DNA of 14,780 nt from Flavobacteriales bacterium (GTDB lineage: Bacteria; Bacteroidota; Bacteroidia; Flavobacteriales; BACL11), in contig DUAL01000223.1 of the NCBI GenBank assembly GCA_012960835.1, positions 1 to 14,780 on the forward strand, in the 5' to 3' direction. Within the stretch, counting starts at the first letter, position 1. Each line of letters starts with the position of its first letter. Below the pieces are notes generated by a model. That model was given only the letters and a program-made list of their open reading frames with translations. It had not been told where the DNA came from and ran no database searches. Position numbers and translations under genes: made by a program. Of the stretch, positions 13,064 through 14,780 are shown in pieces.

Positions 13064-14780
13064 ATGCAAAACAGAAACGCAATTAAAGTATTCACCATCC
13101 TATTCGCTATAGTTTGTTTGTATCAACTATCCTTTACTTGGGTAGCTGATGGCGTGCAAGAAGATGCAGTAGAATATGCCAATACTTATGTAGAAAGTAA
13201 CAAAGAAGCGTTAATCTCCCAATTTCAAAGTAGCACTAATGACTCTTTGCTTGATTCTGCAATAGTGAATGACTATCTTCAAGAAGAAACTGCTAAAAAA
13301 GAAAAGTACTATTTGGATTCAATCAGCAGTGAGAAGGTATATGATATTTGGGTGAAAGACTATACTTATAAAGATTGCCAAGAGAGAGAAATCAATTTGG
13401 GGCTTGACCTTAAAGGGGGAATGAATGTTACCTTGGAAGTATCTGTTGTAGATGTAATAAAAGCCTTGGCAAATTACAGTAAAGATGAGCTGTTCAACAC
13501 AGCGATTTCCAACTCTCAGCAAATGCAAAAAAACTCTCAGGACGATTTTGTTACGCTTTTTGCAATAGAGTATGAGAAGCTATCCCCAAATACAGGATTG
13601 GCTGTTTTGTTTACCGCACAAATGCGTGATGAGATAAAAATTAACGCTACCAACAAAGAGGTTATCAAAGTGATTAGGGCAGAAGTTGAGGATGCCATCA
13701 GTCGCTCCTTTAATATCCTGCGTTCTCGTATCGATAGGTTTGGGGTTACCCAGCCAAATATTCAAAGGTTAGAGAATTCTGGTAGAATATTAGTTGAACT
13801 TCCTGGAATTAAAGAGCCAGAAAGAGCCAGAAAATTGTTGCAATCCACAGCCAAATTGGAGTTTTGGGAAACTTATGAGTACTCAGAATTATTGCAAAGT
13901 TTGGAAGATGCAAACAAATATTTAAGAGAACAAGCAGGACTTAACGATACCATTAGCCAAGAAGTAGAAGAAGTTTTAGACTCTGTTGAAGACAATATTG
14001 ATGTAGAAGAAACAGCATTAGAAGAAGATACAAGTACCAATTCTTTATTAAGCAAACTAGAGGGAGATTCAGCAATTTCTGACACTTCTGATTCCCAACT
14101 TTCCTTTGAGCAGTTTGCAGCTGAGAATCCACTTTATGCAGTGCTCTACCCTAACATCAACCAGGATAATAAGCCAAATGAAGGGCCAGTTGTTGGTTTT
14201 TGTGCCATAAAAGATACCGTTAAACTGAATAAATATTTAGCGGATGTGGAGGTGATGAAAAACTTCCCATTGGATGTAAAATTTGCTTATACCGTAAAAC
14301 CTTATGATCCGGACGGACAGTTTATGCAACTTATTGGGTTAAAAGTTTCTGGGCGTGATGGAAAGGCCTCATTGGAAGGAGATGTAGTAACAGATGCCAG
14401 ACAAGATTTCGGGCAGTTTAATGCCAACCCAGAAGTATCTATGACCATGAATTCGGAAGGGGCGAAACAATGGAAACGATTAACGGCCGAGAATATCGGA
14501 AAAAGTGTAGCCATTGTATTAGATGGTTTTGTGTATTCTTTCCCAACGGTTCAGAGCGAAATATCAGGAGGTCGTTCTCAAATTACTGGAAACTTTACCA
14601 TCAATGAAGCAAACGATTTAGCTAACATTTTGAAATCAGGAAAATTACCAGCCCCAGCTCGAATTATTGAAGAGGCGATTGTTGGACCATCCCTTGGGGA
14701 GGAAGCAATTGATGCAGGATTGAAATCTTTCATTATTGCCCTTATAATTGTGCTGATGTATATGATTTTCTATTATTCTA
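13064..14780 (+). CDS. secD: Protein translocase SecD, probably the SecDF fusion, 3' end outside the window
   Basis: SecD uses the proton motive force to help the SecYEG/SecA translocon finish export of proteins across the inner membrane. 572 codons are visible and the frame is open to the right edge. Seen: N-terminal membrane helix (about residues 6-27), the hallmark LGLDLKGGM (112-120), P1-domain motifs SRIDRFGVTQPNIQRL and ILVELPGIKEPERARKLLQSTAKLEF, then after an insertion the SVAIVLDGFVYSFP and ISGGRSQITGNFT stretch, LKSGKLPAPARIIEE, VGPSLGEEAIDAG, and the start of the second helix (from about 554). Residues 298-345 form an acidic, Ser/Thr-rich low-complexity insert inside the periplasmic region. 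Bacteroidota usually carry SecD and SecF fused in about 1000 residues; whether that holds here cannot be seen. The ATG follows an A-rich leader without a clear Shine-Dalgarno. Confidence 0.95.
   Translation, partial: MQNRNAIKVFTILFAIVCLYQLSFTWVADGVQEDAVEYANTYVESNKEALISQFQSSTNDSLLDSAIVNDYLQEETAKKEKYYLDSISSEKVYDIWVKDYTYKDCQEREINLGLDLKGGMNVTLEVSVVDVIKALANYSKDELFNTAISNSQQMQKNSQDDFVTLFAIEYEKLSPNTGLAVLFTAQMRDEIKINATNKEVIKVIRAEVEDAISRSFNILRSRIDRFGVTQPNIQRLENSGRILVELPGIKEPERARKLLQSTAKLEFWETYEYSELLQSLEDANKYLREQAGLNDTISQEVEEVLDSVEDNIDVEETALEEDTSTNSLLSKLEGDSAISDTSDSQLSFEQFAAENPLYAVLYPNINQDNKPNEGPVVGFCAIKDTVKLNKYLADVEVMKNFPLDVKFAYTVKPYDPDGQFMQLIGLKVSGRDGKASLEGDVVTDARQDFGQFNANPEVSMTMNSEGAKQWKRLTAENIGKSVAIVLDGFVYSFPTVQSEISGGRSQITGNFTINEANDLANILKSGKLPAPARIIEEAIVGPSLGEEAIDAGLKSFIIALIIVLMYMIFYYS

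Overview
The window is AT-rich chromosomal DNA from a member of the Bacteroidota, most likely a flavobacteria-like lineage. Four things support this: promoter -7 elements of the form TAnnTTTG upstream of several genes, weak or absent Shine-Dalgarno sequences, an outer-membrane beta-barrel protein paired with a very long periplasmic TPR protein, and the order gyrB, mdh, secD(F), which I recall from flavobacterial genomes (not checked here). No rRNA, tRNA, CRISPR array, integrase or transposase gene was seen. Both window edges cut a gene.

Layout. Positions 1-1099 (minus strand) hold most of a RecD/Dda-like superfamily 1 DNA helicase whose C-terminus lies beyond the left edge; it follows murB (1101-2114, minus) with one base between stop and start. 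A 70-bp divergent spacer separates murB from a GT4-type glycosyltransferase (2185-3285, plus, TTG start). That gene converges, with overlapping stop codons, on a three-gene minus-strand cluster: an unknown 70-residue protein (4683-4895), ftsE (4006-4686, 4-bp ATGA overlap) and a GT2 glycosyltransferase (3280-3996). From about 4.9 kb onward everything is on the plus strand: a 1023-residue secreted TPR protein (5047-8118) overlapping an outer-membrane barrel protein (8108-9745), then gyrB (9866-11818), a palindromic intergenic element (about 11858-11933), mdh (11987-12925) and the 5' part of secD or secDF (13064 to the right edge).

How the genes fit together. Most are housekeeping genes: wall precursor synthesis (murB), division-linked ABC ATPase (ftsE), DNA topology (gyrB), TCA cycle (mdh), protein export (secD) and DNA repair or processing (helicase). 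The two glycosyltransferases probably act on surface polysaccharide, but they are convergent and need not share a pathway. The least explained part is the translationally overlapping TPR/beta-barrel pair, which looks like a periplasm-to-outer-membrane module of unknown job and is the best candidate here for an undescribed system. The most unusual non-coding feature is the nested-palindrome element before mdh, which resembles a dispersed Bacteroidota intergenic repeat.
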